From the NCBI RefSeq assembly GCF_023716925.1, contig NZ_JAMQQG010000281.1:1-55942 (forward strand): a DNA stretch of 55,942 bases. Direction: 5' to 3'. Of this stretch, positions 43,002-53,719 are shown in pieces. This stretch comes from Frankia sp. R82. GTDB taxonomy: Bacteria > Actinomycetota > Actinomycetes > Frankiales > Frankiaceae. The notes beneath the pieces were generated by a model. The model worked only from the letters and a program-made list of their open reading frames with translations. It was not told the DNA's origin and ran no database searches. A program made the translations under genes and the position numbers. The stretch's first letter is position 1; each line of letters opens with the position of its first letter.

Positions 43002-45299
43002 CTACCGTCGGCGGCCGGAGCCCGAGTGCCGGCCGGAGCTCGAGTGCTGCTCGGTGAGCTCCGCGCGGTCCGCGGGACGCGGGACGGCGCCGGAGAGCAC
43101 CTCGCTGTCGGTGTGCACGCCGTTGGACCCGGCCGTGGCCTGGTGGGCGGCGGTGAGGTGGCTGCCCTCGAGGTCGAGATCGGGAACGATCCGGTCCAGC
43201 GCCTTCGGCAACGCCCAGGAGACGTGCCCGCTGAGCTTGAGGATCGCCGGGACCAGCGTCATTCGGACGACGAACGCGTCCACCGCGACGCCGATCGCCA
43301 GGGCCAGGCCGACGGACTTGATGACCGCGTCGTCGCCGAAGATGAAGCTGCCGAACACGGCGATCATGATCAGGGCCGCGGCGGTGATGACCCGGGCGGT
43401 GGCCGCCATGCCCGCGGTGATGGCATTCGACGGGTCGCGGTGGTGGACGTAGTGCTCGCGGACCCGGGAGACCAGGAACATCTCGTAGTCCATCGCCAGG
43501 CCGAACAGGATGCCGATCAGCAGGACCGGCAGGAAGCTGACGATCGGTCCGGTCGACTCGACGCCGAACAGGCTTCCGAGATGGCCCTCCTGGAAGACGA
43601 AGACGGTGACGCCCAGCGACGCGCCGATCGACAACAGGAAGCCCAGTACCGCCTTCACCGGCACGAGCAGCGAGCGGAACACGATCGTGAGCAGCACCAG
43701 GGCCAGACCGACGATCAGCGCCAGGAACAGCGGCAGCGCACCGGACAGCTTGTCCGACACGTCGATGTTGGACGCGGTGGTGCCGGTGACATAGGCCGCG
43801 ACGCCCTGCTCCTTCTCGACCCGGTGGGCCGCCGTCCGGATCGTCTTGACCAGGTCCTTCGTATCCTGCGACGACGGTCCCGAGTCGGGGGTGACGGTGA
43901 GGATCGCGACGTCACCGGCCTTGTTCGCGGTCGGGGTGCCGACGGCGGCGATGTCGTCGGCGGTGCGCAGCCGCTCGGCACCGGTGGTCGCGGCCGCCTT
44001 GGCCCCGGTGCTGCCGGGCGTCGAGATCACCAGGGTGAGCGGGCCGTTGAACCCGGGCCCGAAGCCGTCGGTGAGCAGGTCGTAGGCACGGCGCTCGGTG
44101 GTGGAGGTGGGCTTGCTCGAGTCGTCGGGCAGGCCGAGCTTCATCCCGGCGAGCGGGATCGCGAGCACGCCGGCGACCACCAGGCAGGCAAGCACGGTCA
44201 GCCAGGGCCGGGCCGTGACGAGGCCGGCCCAGCGCCGGCCGAACGGCTGGCGCCCCGCGGCGGCGGCCCGGGCCGTCCGACGCTGCAGCGGCCTGATGCG
44301 CCCGGCGTTCACGCGTGGTCCGAGCACGGCCAGCAGGGCGGGGACCAGGGTCAGCGCGATCAGCACGACGATGGCGACGGTTCCTGCCGCGGCCAGACCC
44401 ATGATGGTCAGGAACGGGATGCCGACGACGGCCAGGCCGGACAGGGCGATCACCACGGTGAGTCCGGCGAAGGTCACCGCGCCACCGGCGGTGGCGGTGG
44501 CCAGGGCGATCGAGTCATCGATCGCCATCCCCTCGGCGAGGTTCTGCCGGTGCCGGGTCAGCAGGAACAGGGCGTAGTCGATGCCGACGGCGAGGCCCAG
44601 CATCAGGGCCAGGGTGGGCGCGCTGTCGCTCAACGAGATCACCCCGGAGAGGGCCTCGATGCCGAGCAGTCCGAGCGCGACGCCGATCAGCGCGATCAGC
44701 ATCGGCAGACCCGCCGCGACCAGCCCGCCGAAGGTGATCCCCAGCACGATGAACGCGATGATCAGGCCGTACAGCTCGGAGCTGCTCGCCCCACCGGAGC
44801 TGGTGATGACCCCGCCGGAGAAATCCACCTGGAGCCCGACGGCCCGGACCTGGTCGGCGATCTTTTCGAGGGCGTCTTTGGCCTGGTCACTGACCTCGTC
44901 GACACTGACGGAATAACTAATGTCGCTGAACGCGACCTTTCCGTTGTCGCTGACGGTCGCCTTGTTCCACGGAGTGACACCGACGACCTCCGGTGCCCTG
45001 GCAACCTCGGCGAGCGCCTTTTCCGCCGCCGCCTGGTAGCCGGCCTCGGTCACCCGGTGCCCGTCCGGGGCGGCGATCACGATGCGGGCGGTGGCGCCGC
45101 CGGTGCCGGGGAACTTCTCGTCCAGCAGGTCGATGGCCTGCTGTGACTCCGCGCCGGGAATCTTGAAGGCGCTGCTCTTCGGCCCGGAGAAGGCCGCGGC
45201 GCACACTCCGGCGATGACCAGAACGACCAGCCAGAAACTGATGACGGACCACCGCCGTCGGACCGCAAAGCGGCCCAGCCGGTGCAGAAACGCTCCCAT
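43002..45299 (-). CDS. MMPL-family RND transporter
   Basis: 765-residue exporter with the MMPL/RND plan: one N-terminal helix (SVISFWLVVLVIAGVCAAAF), a large outside loop, a helix bundle with LALMLGLAVGIDYALFLLTR, a second helix and loop, and a second bundle with GILFGLAMDYEMFLVSRVRE. Such proteins export lipids, siderophores or drugs in actinobacteria. ATG 45299 has GGGAG 7 bp upstream. The C-terminus is a Ser/His/Arg-rich tail. A TetR gene lies upstream on the same strand (gap 45300-45553, no gene). Confidence 0.9.
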   Translation of the reverse strand: MGAFLHRLGRFAVRRRWSVISFWLVVLVIAGVCAAAFSGPKSSAFKIPGAESQQAIDLLDEKFPGTGGATARIVIAAPDGHRVTEAGYQAAAEKALAEVARAPEVVGVTPWNKATVSDNGKVAFSDISYSVSVDEVSDQAKDALEKIADQVRAVGLQVDFSGGVITSSGGASSSELYGLIIAFIVLGITFGGLVAAGLPMLIALIGVALGLLGIEALSGVISLSDSAPTLALMLGLAVGIDYALFLLTRHRQNLAEGMAIDDSIALATATAGGAVTFAGLTVVIALSGLAVVGIPFLTIMGLAAAGTVAIVVLIALTLVPALLAVLGPRVNAGRIRPLQRRTARAAAAGRQPFGRRWAGLVTARPWLTVLACLVVAGVLAIPLAGMKLGLPDDSSKPTSTTERRAYDLLTDGFGPGFNGPLTLVISTPGSTGAKAAATTGAERLRTADDIAAVGTPTANKAGDVAILTVTPDSGPSSQDTKDLVKTIRTAAHRVEKEQGVAAYVTGTTASNIDVSDKLSGALPLFLALIVGLALVLLTIVFRSLLVPVKAVLGFLLSIGASLGVTVFVFQEGHLGSLFGVESTGPIVSFLPVLLIGILFGLAMDYEMFLVSRVREHYVHHRDPSNAITAGMAATARVITAAALIMIAVFGSFIFGDDAVIKSVGLALAIGVAVDAFVVRMTLVPAILKLSGHVSWALPKALDRIVPDLDLEGSHLTAAHQATAGSNGVHTDSEVLSGAVPRPADRAELTEQHSSSGRHSGSGRRR

Positions 45300-45553
45300 G
45301 CCCACTCTCCCAATCCCAGCTCGTTCGGAGCTGGTCGCTGACCGCTGACCGCTGGCACCATGGCCACCGCAGGTCTCTGGCAGTGGTTGTCTAGATACTC
45401 TCGGTAGTTAATCCGGGGTTGCGTCGGACCTGGCCGCACCGGTGTGGATCCACCTGGCGCGCCGCTACCTGAGGTGAGGTTGTGGTGGTGGAAAAGGTCC
45501 TGGTCGGTCCAGCCGGTGGCGGGGACCCGGGCCAGGCGAGTTGTCGGTGGAAC

Positions 45554-46108
45554 TCAGGCCAGGCAGAGCAGGCGCAGTGCGCCGTCCACCAGTTCCTGGC
45601 GAGCTGCCTCGGTGGACATGTCGGTCTCCGGTGAGGCGGCGGCAACGGTGATCGCGCCGATCGCCATCCGGGACCGGAGTCGGACGTACGGGTCGGTACT
45701 ACGCCCGCTCAGCGCGGTCACCAGCAGTTCCGCGCGCTGCTCGCTGGTGGTGCAGTTCCCCTCGATGGAGGCTTCAGCGGCTTCGGACGCCTGCTGGAGC
45801 ACCATCGCGATCTGCTGCCGGTAACGGATCACCACATCGACGAAGCCCTCGACCGCCTGGCGCGCGACGACGGGAGTCGGTGCGTTCTGCAGTGTCTCGT
45901 TCAACGCGTCGAACGCTGTCATGCTCGGCGTCAACAGCTCGTTGAAGATCGCTTCCTTGCTGGCGAAGTGGTACAGCAGCGAGGCCTTGGAACATCCCAC
46001 CTCCTTCGCGATGTCCTGCAGGGACGTACCCCGGAAGCCGCGCTGCCCGAACAGTCGCAGCGCGACGTCCAGTAACTGGCCGCGGAGCACGGCACCCGAT
46101 CGGGCCAT
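45554..46108 (-). CDS. TetR-family regulator upstream of the MMPL transporter
   Basis: 184-residue regulator: RGQLLDVALRLFGQRGFRGT, SLQDIAKEVGCSKASLLYHF and ASKEAIFNELL form the HTH, followed by an all-helical ligand domain. ATG 46108 is supported by GGTGGG upstream; the frame is open further but those residues are not TetR-like. Two copies of a CTGTCCGATCGGACAG palindrome lie 14-47 bp upstream, a strong sign of autorepression. The next gene on the strand is the MMPL transporter. Confidence 0.9.
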   Translation of the reverse strand: MARSGAVLRGQLLDVALRLFGQRGFRGTSLQDIAKEVGCSKASLLYHFASKEAIFNELLTPSMTAFDALNETLQNAPTPVVARQAVEGFVDVVIRYRQQIAMVLQQASEAAEASIEGNCTTSEQRAELLVTALSGRSTDPYVRLRSRMAIGAITVAAASPETDMSTEAARQELVDGALRLLCLA

Positions 46109-46121
46109 GGACCCACCATAA

Positions 46122-46155
46122 CTGTCCGATCGGACAGGATTGACCGATCGGACAG
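46122..46155. promoter_or_regulatory. Two TetR operator palindromes
   Basis: CTGTCCGATCGGACAG (46122-46137) is a perfect 16-bp palindrome; a second, TGACCGATCGGACAG (46141-46155), shares its core with one mismatched pair. They sit directly before the TetR start codon at 46108. Confidence 0.8.
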
Positions 46156-46213
46156 AAACAGGGATCCGCATCACAGGCGGGGGAAATGTCACCCGATGTA
46201 TCTAACCCATCAC

Positions 46214-46236
46214 CATATCGACGGTCCATCGATATG
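46214..46236. promoter_or_regulatory. Dyad CATATCGA-N7-TCGATATG
   Basis: A perfect 8-bp inverted repeat with a 7-base spacer in the 417-bp gap between the TetR gene and the 46526 gene. It may be another regulator site; no gene is supported in this gap. Confidence 0.4.
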
Positions 46237-46388
46237 CGGACGGCATGTCCGCCACATGGGGAGACGGCATCAGCGCGGGATGGTGTCCTTGTCGGGCCGT
46301 GTTCGCCCGCTCCACCTTCCGCAGCGACGGCACGCCGGCCGGGATGATCAGCATCATCGGCCAACGGCGGCGCGTCCGGTGGCCAGCC

Positions 46389-46438
46389 GGGTTGGGCCGG
46401 GCCGGATACGTGGCGACGCATCCGGCCCGGCTCGACCC
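46389..46438 (-). terminator. Long hairpin downstream of the 46526 gene
   Basis: Two 19-base arms (46389-46407 and 46420-46438) pair at 17 of 19 positions around a 12-base loop. On the minus strand it lies ~90 bp after the stop of the 46526 gene. Confidence 0.6.
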
Positions 46439-46525
46439 GGTGTGCGGGACAGGCCTACGACTGGTAGGGATTCTTCCGGGAGATGGACCCACCGCGGCGG
46501 CCCAGGCCCACCGCGGCGGGCGGGC

Positions 46526-46963
46526 CTACCGCAGCGGCTGGGCGCAGTTCTTGCAGCGGTCGCTGAGGATTGACAGCAGCTCGACCGCCTTGAGGGACGC
46601 GTCGCGCACCTTGGCGATGTCCTGCGACGAGTTCAGCCGGATGAGCGCGGTCTCGGCGCCGTCCGAGGCGCCTTCGCGGACCGCCTCGATGATCTCGGCC
46701 GCGGGGGTGCCGTACTGGAAGAGCAGGATCTCCTTCTCCTGGTAGGCGGGTAGCTCCACGGGTAGATGACCCAGGCCGATGCCGGCAAGGTTGCGGCTGA
46801 GGATCTGCCGTACGTTCGTGCCCAGTCGGCCGTAACCACCGATCTCGCGCAGGTGGCCCATCGAGGTCCGGAAGACCCCGTTGTTGCCGACCACGGCGGC
46901 CCGCAGGTCCTCCCAGGTGCCGGGACTGTCCGTCGGCACACCGATCATCTGCGCCTCCGACAT
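46526..46963 (-). CDS. Conserved-looking hypothetical protein next to nif
   Basis: 145-residue soluble protein beginning MSEAQMIGVPTDSPGTWEDL, with LGTNVRQILSRNLAGIGLGH and an alpha-helical C-terminal half ending DRCKNCAQPLR. The final CxxC could bind metal or form a disulfide. No family is recognised. ATG 46963 (or 46972) overlaps the end of a 16-codon upstream ORF with a near-perfect Shine-Dalgarno, so translation is probably coupled to it. Divergent from nifV. Confidence 0.6.
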   Translation of the reverse strand: MSEAQMIGVPTDSPGTWEDLRAAVVGNNGVFRTSMGHLREIGGYGRLGTNVRQILSRNLAGIGLGHLPVELPAYQEKEILLFQYGTPAAEIIEAVREGASDGAETALIRLNSSQDIAKVRDASLKAVELLSILSDRCKNCAQPLR

Positions 46964-46965
46964 CC

Positions 46966-47016
46966 CTACCATCCCAGCTGGCAACCGACGTACCCCGTGT
47001 CCATGTGCACCGACAC
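46966..47016 (-). CDS. 16-residue leader ORF
   Basis: GTG 47016 is preceded at 6 bp by AAAGGAG and opens a 16-codon frame encoding MSVHMDTGYVGCQLGW, stopping at TAG 46966-46968, directly before ATG 46963 of the next gene. The larger gene itself has no good ribosome-binding site, so coupled translation or a regulatory leader peptide is the simplest reading. Confidence 0.45.
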   Translation of the reverse strand: MSVHMDTGYVGCQLGW

Positions 47017-47080
47017 ACCCAGCTCCTTTCGCCTCCCCGGGGGGAAAACCACAGCGTGCCGCCGGGCCGACATCCGGCAC

Positions 47081-47744
47081 CCGCCGACAACACCGCCGAC
47101 AGCACCGTCGACGCGACCGCCGAAGGTACCGCCAGGTTGGCCCAGTTCTTTTCCTTATCCAAAATAATATCCGAGCCCCCGGACGGGTCCGGCCACACGA
47201 TCAGTTCCGAGGGTTTCGATGTCGTTAACCCTCGCTGCACGGTCCGACGGTGATGTCGTCCGGTCGCGCCGAACATTGCGTGCCGACGCACCGTCGGCCC
47301 GATGTCCGGACAGGAGAAGTTGTTCCCGTGGTGAACCTCTTCGTAACCCGCGCCGCCGACAAATCGGTTCGGCGTCCCTGCGACCCCCCGTTGCGGGCGG
47401 GCGTCGGGGCATCTGCACGCGCGGATGGCCGCCCGCGGGCCGGCTATTCGCGCGGCGTGGCCTCCGGCCCTCGACAGGAACCGGTTTCGGGTGTCCTGAG
47501 CTCCACCTTTGTCCACCCCCGAAGGGGTGGTCGCCGCCTCGCCCGGCCGGGTCACCTCGCCCGATGGCACCGGTCCGAGGAAAAATTCAATCTTGGACTT
47601 TTCTTTGTGGATATCCTTGCGGACATCTCTTCGGAAAAGCTCTCGGCCATCTGCGAAGAATACCTGTTAACCGGGAAGTTACCCGCGCTTGCGAGTGCGA
47701 AATAATCGGCTCCTAGTCTGATTCATGTCGCCGCAGAACAAACG
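47081..47744. other. AT-richer intergenic region upstream of nifV
   Basis: About 660 bp, locally AT-rich at 47150-47185 and 47575-47725, between the divergent hypothetical gene and nifV. It should contain the nif promoter. A plus-strand frame to 47705 encodes VDILADISSEKLSAICEEYL near its end and could be a small gene, but its upstream part is not protein-like. No -24/-12 sigma-54 element with NifA sites was seen. Confidence 0.45.
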
Positions 47745-47801
47745 GTGAACCGCAGTTCGCGGCGCGGCCCATGGTCTTCTCATCCGGAGCAACGGCTGGT
47801 G

Positions 47802-49016
47802 ATGACAGTGCGAGACGAACGTTTTCCCAGCTCATCCCCCACGGCGATGCAGGCGGACGCGGCGGTCAGGTTCTGTGACACGACGCTGCGCGACGGCGAA
47901 CAGGCGCCTGGTGTCGCATTCACCGCGGTTGAGAAACTTGCCATCGCCGCAGCTCTGGATGCCATCGGTGTACACCAGATCGAGGCCGGTATCCCGGCGA
48001 TGGGTGTCAGCGAGCGGGACGTGCTGCGGGAGATCCTCGCGACCGATCCCCGGGCGGAGATCGTGGGCTGGTGCCGGGCCGACCACCGCGACGTCGAGGC
48101 CGCCGCAGCCTGCGGCCTGCTGACCGCGCACCTGACCATCCCCGTCTCCGACCTGCATCTCAAGAGCAAGTTGGAGAAGGACCGGGCCTGGGCGCGGCTG
48201 CGGGTCCGCGACTGTGTCAAGGACGCGACCGACCGGGGCATGCGGGTCAGCGTCGGCATGGAGGACGCCTCCCGCGCCGACGACTCGTTCGTCATCGACC
48301 TGGCCGGCGAACTGCGGGAACTGGGCGTCACCCGGTTGCGCTGGGCCGACACGGTGGGCCTGCTCGACCCGGTGAGCGCGTACGACCGGCTGGGGCGACT
48401 GGTCCGGGCGGTCCCGGGGCCGTGGGAGATCCACGCCCACGACGACTTCGGCCTGGCGACGGCCAACACCATCGCCGCCGTCCAGGCGGGGTTCACCTGG
48501 GTCAGCACCACCGTGCTGGGGCTGGGTGAACGCGCCGGGAACGCTCCGATCGAGGAGGTCGCCATGGCGCTTCGGCACCTGCTGAAGCTGCCGGTCGACC
48601 TGGACACCACGTCGTTTCGCACGCTGGCCCAGCTGGTGTCGCGGGCGGCGGGCCGGCCGCTGCCGGCGGGCAAGGCGGTGGTCGGGGAGTCGGTGTTCGC
48701 GCACGAGTCGGGCATCCACGTGCACGGCATCCTGCGTCACCCGGCGACCTACGAACCGTTCGACCCCGCCGAGGTCGGTGGGCGCCGCCGGCTGACCGTC
48801 GGCAAGCACAGCGGCCGGGCGGGCGTGCGCCACGCCCTGGCGCAGTGCGGGATCACCGCCGCCGAGGACGAGCTCGAACCGCTCGTCGAGCAGGTTCGGC
48901 TCGCCGCGACGCAGCACAAGCGTGGCCTGGGCAGCCACGACTTCCACGAGCTTCTCGGGCGGGTCGACATGCCGGCCCCCCGAGCAGGGATCCAGCCGCG
49001 CGAGGAACCGGTCTGA
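47802..49016 (+). CDS. nifV: Homocitrate synthase
   Basis: Condenses acetyl-CoA with 2-oxoglutarate to homocitrate, the organic ligand of FeMo-cofactor. 404-residue TIM-barrel of the HMGL/isopropylmalate-synthase family: FCDTTLRDGEQAPGVAFT, IHAHDDFGLATANTIA (metal-binding His pair), LGLGERAGNAPIEEVAMAL and HESGIHVHG. ATG 47802 is chosen as the best start; GTG 47745 and ATG 47847 are alternatives and none has a strong ribosome-binding site. It is 179 bp upstream of nifH on the same strand, the usual Frankia order. An isopropylmalate synthase is excluded by the nif context and length. Confidence 0.93.
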   Translation: MTVRDERFPSSSPTAMQADAAVRFCDTTLRDGEQAPGVAFTAVEKLAIAAALDAIGVHQIEAGIPAMGVSERDVLREILATDPRAEIVGWCRADHRDVEAAAACGLLTAHLTIPVSDLHLKSKLEKDRAWARLRVRDCVKDATDRGMRVSVGMEDASRADDSFVIDLAGELRELGVTRLRWADTVGLLDPVSAYDRLGRLVRAVPGPWEIHAHDDFGLATANTIAAVQAGFTWVSTTVLGLGERAGNAPIEEVAMALRHLLKLPVDLDTTSFRTLAQLVSRAAGRPLPAGKAVVGESVFAHESGIHVHGILRHPATYEPFDPAEVGGRRRLTVGKHSGRAGVRHALAQCGITAAEDELEPLVEQVRLAATQHKRGLGSHDFHELLGRVDMPAPRAGIQPREEPV

Positions 49017-49183
49017 CCGACCGCGTCCGCGCCTGGATTCGCACCACAAGAACCACGGTAGTGCCGATGTCCCGGTCCACCCCGACCGGCGGCACGTCCG
49101 GCACCCCGCGGACCCACGTTCCGTGGCCGGCCCGATCGGCCTGGCCACCGGCGGTGATCCGCGAGCCGGACGACCGTTCCTAG

Positions 49184-50059
<876 letters not shown>

Positions 50060-50115
50060 CGTCCTCCCTTTCCCGACTCTTATTTCCGCCCACCGTCGAG
50101 GATGAGGTCCCGATC

Positions 50116-51576
50116 ATGACGACGACGCCGGTACCGACCCGGGCCGAGACCGAGGCGATGATTGCCGATGTCCTGGCTCAGTACCCGAAGAAGGCCGCGA
50201 AGTTCCGGGCCAAGCACATCAAGGCCAACGACCCCGAGGGGTCGAAGGAGTGCGAGGTCAAGTCCAACATCAAGTCCCGCCCCGGGGTCATGACGATCCG
50301 TGGCTGCTCCTACGCCGGTTCCAAGGGCGTGGTGTGGGGACCGGTGAAGGACATGGTCACCATCAGCCACGGCCCCGTCGGCTGCGGCCAGTACTCCTGG
50401 GCGACGCGGCGTAACTACGCTCACGGCCACCTCGGCGTGAACAACTGGACCGCGATGCAGGTCACGACCGACTTCCAGGAAAAGGACATCGTCTTCGGCG
50501 GCGACACCAAGCTGGAGCAGGTCCTCGATGAGATCGTCGATCTGTTCCCGCTGGCCAAGGGCATCTCGGTGCAGTCCGAGTGCCCGATCGGCCTGATCGG
50601 TGACGACATCGAGGCCGTAGCGAAGAAGTCCTCGAAGAAGCTCGGCCTGCCGATCATCCCGGTCCGCTGCGAGGGCTTCCGCGGCGTGAGCCAGTCGCTC
50701 GGCCACCACATCGCGAACGACGCCGTTCGCGACCATGTCCTCGGTACCGGCGAGGGCACCTTCGAGCAGACCGACTACGACGTCGCGCTGATCGGTGACT
50801 ACAACATCGGCGGTGACGTCTGGGCGTCCCGCCGGATCCTCGAGGAGATGGGCCTGCGGGTCATCGCCCAGTGGTCCGGCGACGGCACGATCAACGAGAT
50901 GGCCTCGACGCACCTGTCGAAGCTGAACCTGATCCACTGCTACCGCTCGATGAACTACATCTGCACCACCATGGAAGAGCGCTACAACACTCCCTGGACC
51001 GAGTTCAACTTCTTCGGCCCCTCCAAGATCATCTCGTCCATGCGTAAGATCGCCGAGTTCTTCGATGACGAGATCAAGGCGAAGACCGAGGCGGCGATCG
51101 CCCGCTACCAGGTCCGCTTCGATGAGATCATCAAGGCGTTCCGGCCGCGCCTCGAGGGCAAGCGCGTCATGCTCGCCATCGGTGGCCTGCGCCCCCGGCA
51201 CACCATCGGTGCCTACGAGGACCTCGGCATGGAGGTCATCGGGACCGGCTACGAGTTCGCCCACAAGGACGACTACACCCGGACCTACGGCATGCTCAAG
51301 GAAGGCGTCGTTCTCTACGACGACCCGACCGCCTTCGAGGTCGAGGAGTTCGCCAAGCACCTCAAGCCCGACCTGATGGGCGCGGGTGTGAAGGAGAAGT
51401 ACGTCTTCCACAAGATGGGCATCCCCTTCCGGCAGATGCACTCCTGGGACTACTCCGGGCCGTACCACGGCGTCGACGGCTTCGCGGTCTTCGCCCGGGA
51501 CATGGACCAGGCCGTCAACAGCCCGACCTGGGACCTCCTCGAGGCGCCCTGGTCGAAGGCCGGCGAGGTCGCCTAG
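50116..51576 (+). CDS. nifD: Nitrogenase MoFe protein alpha chain
   Basis: 486 residues. P-cluster ligands Cys64, Cys90 and Cys156 are present, and the FeMo-cofactor ligands Cys275 (LIHCYRSMN) and His442 (QMHSWDYSG) fall at the same numbers as in Azotobacter. The substrate-channel motif SQSLGHH is kept. ATG 50116 follows a GAGGATGAGG-like ribosome-binding site. Transcribed with nifH and, after a 282-bp gap, nifK. Confidence 0.99.
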   Translation: MTTTPVPTRAETEAMIADVLAQYPKKAAKFRAKHIKANDPEGSKECEVKSNIKSRPGVMTIRGCSYAGSKGVVWGPVKDMVTISHGPVGCGQYSWATRRNYAHGHLGVNNWTAMQVTTDFQEKDIVFGGDTKLEQVLDEIVDLFPLAKGISVQSECPIGLIGDDIEAVAKKSSKKLGLPIIPVRCEGFRGVSQSLGHHIANDAVRDHVLGTGEGTFEQTDYDVALIGDYNIGGDVWASRRILEEMGLRVIAQWSGDGTINEMASTHLSKLNLIHCYRSMNYICTTMEERYNTPWTEFNFFGPSKIISSMRKIAEFFDDEIKAKTEAAIARYQVRFDEIIKAFRPRLEGKRVMLAIGGLRPRHTIGAYEDLGMEVIGTGYEFAHKDDYTRTYGMLKEGVVLYDDPTAFEVEEFAKHLKPDLMGAGVKEKYVFHKMGIPFRQMHSWDYSGPYHGVDGFAVFARDMDQAVNSPTWDLLEAPWSKAGEVA

Positions 51577-51858
51577 TCCTCGGTGGGAGCCAGCCCCCCG
51601 CCGCCCTGGCGGCACCCGGGCGCATGACGCCCCAGCAGTAGACGCCCGTTCAGGGCAGCAGTAGTCAGCCAGGTCCGGCCGCAAGGCAGCCGCCAGCGAC
51701 CCGGCACCCCCGTGAGCCAGCCGGCCCGAATGATCCACGTGAAACATGACCGGCTCAGGCGATCGGAACGGGTGCTGGCGGCTGCCGCGGCCGGCATCAG
51801 CCCCGCCGGGGACGCAGATCCCCCCGGGTCATCCCCCCAGGGGAGAGGAGGACGTCCG
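51577..51858. other. Unusually long nifD-nifK gap
   Basis: 282 bp with no supported gene. A small GCCGCC-CT-GGCGGC hairpin (51600-51613) lies 24 bp after nifD. The nifK frame is open upstream to 51712, but this part does not resemble NifK. Confidence 0.5.
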
Positions 51859-53418
51859 GTGACGACGCCCGAGCACACCAGCGCGATCCCACTGCAGGTT
51901 CTTGACCACAACGACGTCTTCCGGGACGAGGTCTACCAGGAGCAGTTCGAGAACAAGCGCGAGTTCGAGAACGCGGCCTCCAAGGAGGAGGTCGAGCGCG
52001 TCCTGCAGTGGACCCGCACCTGGGAGTACCGGGAGAAGAACTTCGCCCGGGAGAGCCTGTCCGTCAACCCGGCGAAGGCCTGCCAGCCGCTCGGTGCGGT
52101 GCTGGCCGGACTCGGGTTCGAGGGCACCCTGCCCCTGGTCCACGGCTCGCAGGGCTGCGTGTCCTACTTCCGCAGCCACTTCGCCCGGCACTTCAAGGAG
52201 CCGGTGCCCGCCGCCTCCACCTCGATGACCGAGGACGCCGCCGTGTTCGGCGGAATCAACAACCTCGTCGAGGCGATGGACAACATGTCCGCCCTCTACA
52301 AGCCGAAGCACATCGCGGTCAGCACCACCTGCATGGCCGAGGTCATCGGTGAGGACCTGTTCGCCTACATCGGCGCGGCGCGCGAGCAGGAGGCGATCAG
52401 CCAGGACTTCCCGGTCTCCTACGCCCACACCCCGAGCTTCGTGGGCTCGCACATCAACGGCTACGACGTGATGCTCAAGGGCATCCTCGACTCGCTGTCG
52501 AAGTCCCCCGACGCGGACGCCTCGAAGATCGAGAAGACGGACAAGGTCCGCCTCAACATCATTCCGGGCTTCGACACCTACGTCGGCAACCACCGGGAGT
52601 ACCGGCGGATGCTGGAGCTGATGGGCGTCGACCCGATCATCCTGGGCGACCACTCCGCGTCGCTGGACTCCCCGGCCGACGGCGAGTACGACCTCTACCC
52701 GGGTGGCACCACGCTCGTCGACGGTGCGCAGGCGAAGTTCAACCGGGCGAGCTTCATCCTGCAGGAGTCCACCCTGCGCCGCACCGCCGAGCTCATCAAG
52801 GACGTCTGGAAGCAGGAGCTGGTCACCCTGGAGACCCCGATCGGGGTCACCGGAACCGACGCCTTCGTGACCGCGGTCGCCCGGACCGCCGACGTCAAGG
52901 TGCCTGCCGAGCTGACCCTCGAGCGCGGCCGGCTCGTCGACGCGATCACGGACTCGTCCGCCTACGTGCACGGCAAGCGGGTCGCCATCGCCGGCGACCC
53001 CGACCTGGTCGTCGCGCTGACCCGGTTCGTGCTCGAGCTCGGCATGGTTCCGGTGCACATCGTGAGCACCAACGCCGACTCCACGTTCAAGGCGCGGATG
53101 GAGAAGGTGCTCTCGGCCAGCAAGTTCGGCGACGCCGCGACCGTGTGGCCGGAGAAGGACCTCTGGCACCTGCGTTCGCTGGTCTTCACCGAGCCGGTCG
53201 ACCTGCTCATCGGGTCGATGCAGCTCAAGTGGATCGGCCGCGAGACCGACACACCGCTGTTCCGGGTCGGCTTCCCGATCTTCGACCGGCACCACCTGCA
53301 CCGCTTCCCGATCATCGGGTACACCGGCGGCCTGCACCTGGTCACCGGGCTCGTCAACACGATCCTCGACGAGCTCGACCGCAAGGCTCCCGCGCACAGC
53401 TACGACGCGGTCCGCTGA
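51859..53418 (+). CDS. nifK: Nitrogenase MoFe protein beta chain
   Basis: 519-residue partner of NifD in the alpha2-beta2 MoFe protein. P-cluster cysteines Cys75 (KACQPLG), Cys100 (GSQGCVSYF) and Cys158 ([10 protein letters not shown]) are at the expected spacing. GTG 51859 is chosen because GGGAGAGGAGGAC lies just upstream and the length is then normal. The nearby upstream start at 51712 would add 49 unrelated residues. Confidence 0.98.
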   Translation: MTTPEHTSAIPLQVLDHNDVFRDEVYQEQFENKREFENAASKEEVERVLQWTRTWEYREKNFARESLSVNPAKACQPLGAVLAGLGFEGTLPLVHGSQGCVSYFRSHFARHFKEPVPAASTSMTEDAAVFGGINNLVEAMDNMSALYKPKHIAVSTTCMAEVIGEDLFAYIGAAREQEAISQDFPVSYAHTPSFVGSHINGYDVMLKGILDSLSKSPDADASKIEKTDKVRLNIIPGFDTYVGNHREYRRMLELMGVDPIILGDHSASLDSPADGEYDLYPGGTTLVDGAQAKFNRASFILQESTLRRTAELIKDVWKQELVTLETPIGVTGTDAFVTAVARTADVKVPAELTLERGRLVDAITDSSAYVHGKRVAIAGDPDLVVALTRFVLELGMVPVHIVSTNADSTFKARMEKVLSASKFGDAATVWPEKDLWHLRSLVFTEPVDLLIGSMQLKWIGRETDTPLFRVGFPIFDRHHLHRFPIIGYTGGLHLVTGLVNTILDELDRKAPAHSYDAVR

Positions 53419-53447
53419 CCGTCCGTCCCCGCTAGCGCAGGACCCGT

Positions 53448-53485
53448 CCCCGGACGGTCGTCGGCCCACCGCCGACCGTCCGGGG
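53448..53485 (+). terminator. Strong hairpin between nifK and nifE
   Basis: CCCCGGACGGTCG (53448-53460) pairs perfectly with CGACCGTCCGGGG (53473-53485) around a 12-base loop, 29 bp after the nifK stop. It could end or attenuate nifHDK transcription before nifEN. The remaining gap to nifE (to 53719) is GC-rich with no gene. Confidence 0.75.
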
Positions 53486-53719
53486 CCAGACGTGGCCGGC
53501 CGGCCGCGCCCACCGCGCTCCCTGCGGCCGGCCGACCACTCCCGGCGGGTCGAGTCCGCGCAGCCGCATCCGCGCCGACTCCCCGCCCCCGGGGCGGGTC
53601 GGTCGACTCCCTCCCGGGTCGGCCGGCCCCCCTGCCGCTGCACCGCACGTACTGCTGCACCGCACCACCGGCACCGCCTCCAGCCTCACCCGAGGACCGC
53701 CCCCTCCCGAGGATGGCCT

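Noticed and set aside
43026-45146. Long plus-strand open frame opposite the MMPL transporter
   Set aside because: Its product is low-complexity Arg/Gly/Asp/Gln sequence typical of the antisense of a high-GC gene, and the MMPL protein on the other strand is unmistakable.
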